Origin: Pseudomicrostroma phylloplanum
Taxonomy: Eukaryota; Basidiomycota; Exobasidiomycetes; Microstromatales
Reading direction: 5' to 3'
Assembly (NCBI GenBank): GCA_039545275.1
Contig: BCHS01000001.1
Span: 441,579 to 505,578 of the forward strand
Length of the DNA stretch: 64,000 nt
The notes under the pieces were generated by a model. It ran no database searches. It was not told where the DNA came from and saw only the letters and a list, made by a program, of their open reading frames with translations. Each line of letters starts with the position of its first letter. Position 1 is the stretch's first letter. A program made the translations under genes and the position numbers. Shown one piece after another: positions 63,342-64,000 of this stretch.

Positions 63342-64000
63342 TCACGCAGCCACCGGTTTCCTCCCTCCTCCACCACTCCCTCCCCTCTTCTTTGTCCCTC
63401 CTCCTCCTCCCCTGCCTCCTCTCCTCGGCAGATCTCTCGTGCGATGCTCCCTCAACTCCTCCCTCTCCATCCCCTCGTGCGCCTGCACCCAGCACTCCGA
63501 GCAATACACGTCGCCCATGCATCCTTCGTCCTCCGGGTCGCGAGGGGAGAAACAGCTGAGCGTGGGAGGTGCGGAGCAGATGGAGCAGAACGTCTCCTCC
63601 TCCTCTTCTTCTTCTTCTTTTCCTGCGTGGGGCGGTTTGGAGACGCTACTGGGAACAGAGGGAAACCCGTCGAGGCTCCGCTCAGAGGGCTCGTCTAGTC
63701 TGCGCACGTCTAGCTCCCGTCCGACAAGCCGGCGGAAGGGCGCGAGGTCTAGATCGGCGGGCAGGTCGTTGTGTGCTGGACCGAGGCTGGGATGTACAGC
63801 AGGTCCCGACGAGGGCGCCGAGGGCTCGGAAGGAAGGCTTGGCTCAGAGCGCGGCACTGAGGGAAGGGAGAGGGCCGCGAATGGGTCACGACTGCCCGAG
63901 ACGCTGGCGGTGTCGCTATCGTCGGACGTGTAGGCGGGTGGAGGGGAAGAGGATGAAGAGCGTGCGGGTGGAGAGGTGGGTCCTTGCTCTGCGAAGGTCG
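63342..64000 (-). CDS. C-terminal part of a B-box-like zinc-finger protein (ANCHR-like), 5' end outside the window
   Basis: The frame is open from the right edge (first complete codon ending about 63998) to the stop at 63342-63344, giving roughly 218 residues of C-terminus. No ATG or intron can be placed inside the window. Most of it is Ser/Pro-rich (SDDSDTASVSGSRDPFAALS), followed by a Leu/Asp stretch (PADLDLAPFRRLVGRELDVR) and a zinc-binding motif: TFCSICSAPPTLSC, DVYCSECWVQAHEGME and REELREHRTRDLPRR. The spacing and the H-x-x-H-x end resemble the C-terminal B-box-like finger of ZFYVE19/ANCHR, an abscission-checkpoint regulator. A Gly/Arg tail follows. The gene is real by openness and motif; the ANCHR assignment is tentative. 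Confidence 0.55.
   Translation of the reverse strand, partial: TFAEQGPTSPPARSSSSSPPPAYTSDDSDTASVSGSRDPFAALSLPSVPRSEPSLPSEPSAPSSGPAVHPSLGPAHNDLPADLDLAPFRRLVGRELDVRRLDEPSERSLDGFPSVPSSVSKPPHAGKEEEEEEEETFCSICSAPPTLSCFSPRDPEDEGCMGDVYCSECWVQAHEGMEREELREHRTRDLPRRGGRGGGGGTKKRGGSGGGGRKPVAA

Overview
The window is nuclear DNA from a fungus, most likely a basidiomycete of the Ustilaginomycotina or a close relative. The evidence is GC-rich, intron-poor but clearly spliced genes; introns of about 70-180 nt, mostly with GTGAGT donors and CTNAC-like branch sites; Ser/Ala/Gln-rich low-complexity segments; and a combined Mad3/Bub1 checkpoint kinase. I saw no bacterial, viral or transposon genes, no CRISPR array and no convincing tRNA. 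Gene identities come from reading protein motifs by eye. Splice joins come from consensus sites plus frame and family continuity. Nothing was searched or computed.

Layout. 0.3-3.3 kb: a FIST-domain protein and mitochondrial ribosomal protein uS11m, head to head. 3.8-8.3 kb: a CDC25-type Ras exchange factor with an SH3 domain. 9.5-11.7 kb: Pcf11. 12.4-12.7 kb: the tiny gene TOM7. 13.4-14.6 kb: eIF3f. 15.1-18.7 kb: a large Zn2Cys6 regulator. 19.6-20.1 kb: the tiny three-exon gene VMA9. 20.5-21.4 kb: SNU23. 21.7-23.7 kb: Mtd1 with a long AUG-less upstream extension. 24.3-27.3 kb: a MOCS1-like locus, MoaA then a TAG then MoaC in one frame. 27.6-32.0 kb: a BUB1/MAD3 kinase. 32.9-35.3 kb: a membrane-anchored GH17 protein. 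37.4-38.1 kb: a nitroreductase. 38.5-40.3 kb: an unrecognised 540-aa protein. 40.5-41.1 kb: prefoldin subunit 3. 41.9-45.7 kb: an ataxin-2/Pbp1 homologue. 46.5-48.3 kb: SF3A3/Prp9. 48.6-49.4 kb: Grx5. 49.9-52.4 kb: a Met12-type methylenetetrahydrofolate reductase. 52.7-54.4 kb: methionine aminopeptidase 2. 54.9-61.4 kb: the PI4-kinase STT4. 61.7-63.2 kb: a family-16-like methyltransferase. 63.3-64.0 kb: the C-terminal part of a zinc-finger protein that leaves the window.

This is core euchromatic gene space: housekeeping genes in no operon-like order, with several compact head-to-head pairs (FIST/uS11m, SF3A3/GRX5, MTHFR/MetAP2, nitroreductase/unknown). Mitochondrial functions recur (uS11m, TOM7, GRX5, MOCS1, possibly FIST and Mtd1). 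Two one-carbon genes and MetAP2 touch methionine metabolism.

The observations most worth checking are the MOCS1-style bicistronic arrangement with a candidate alternative intron that removes the MoaA double glycine and stop; a GH17 protein whose catalytic nucleophile appears to be Ala; the AUG-less, presequence-like extension in front of Mtd1; and short repeat motifs shared by several upstream regions.
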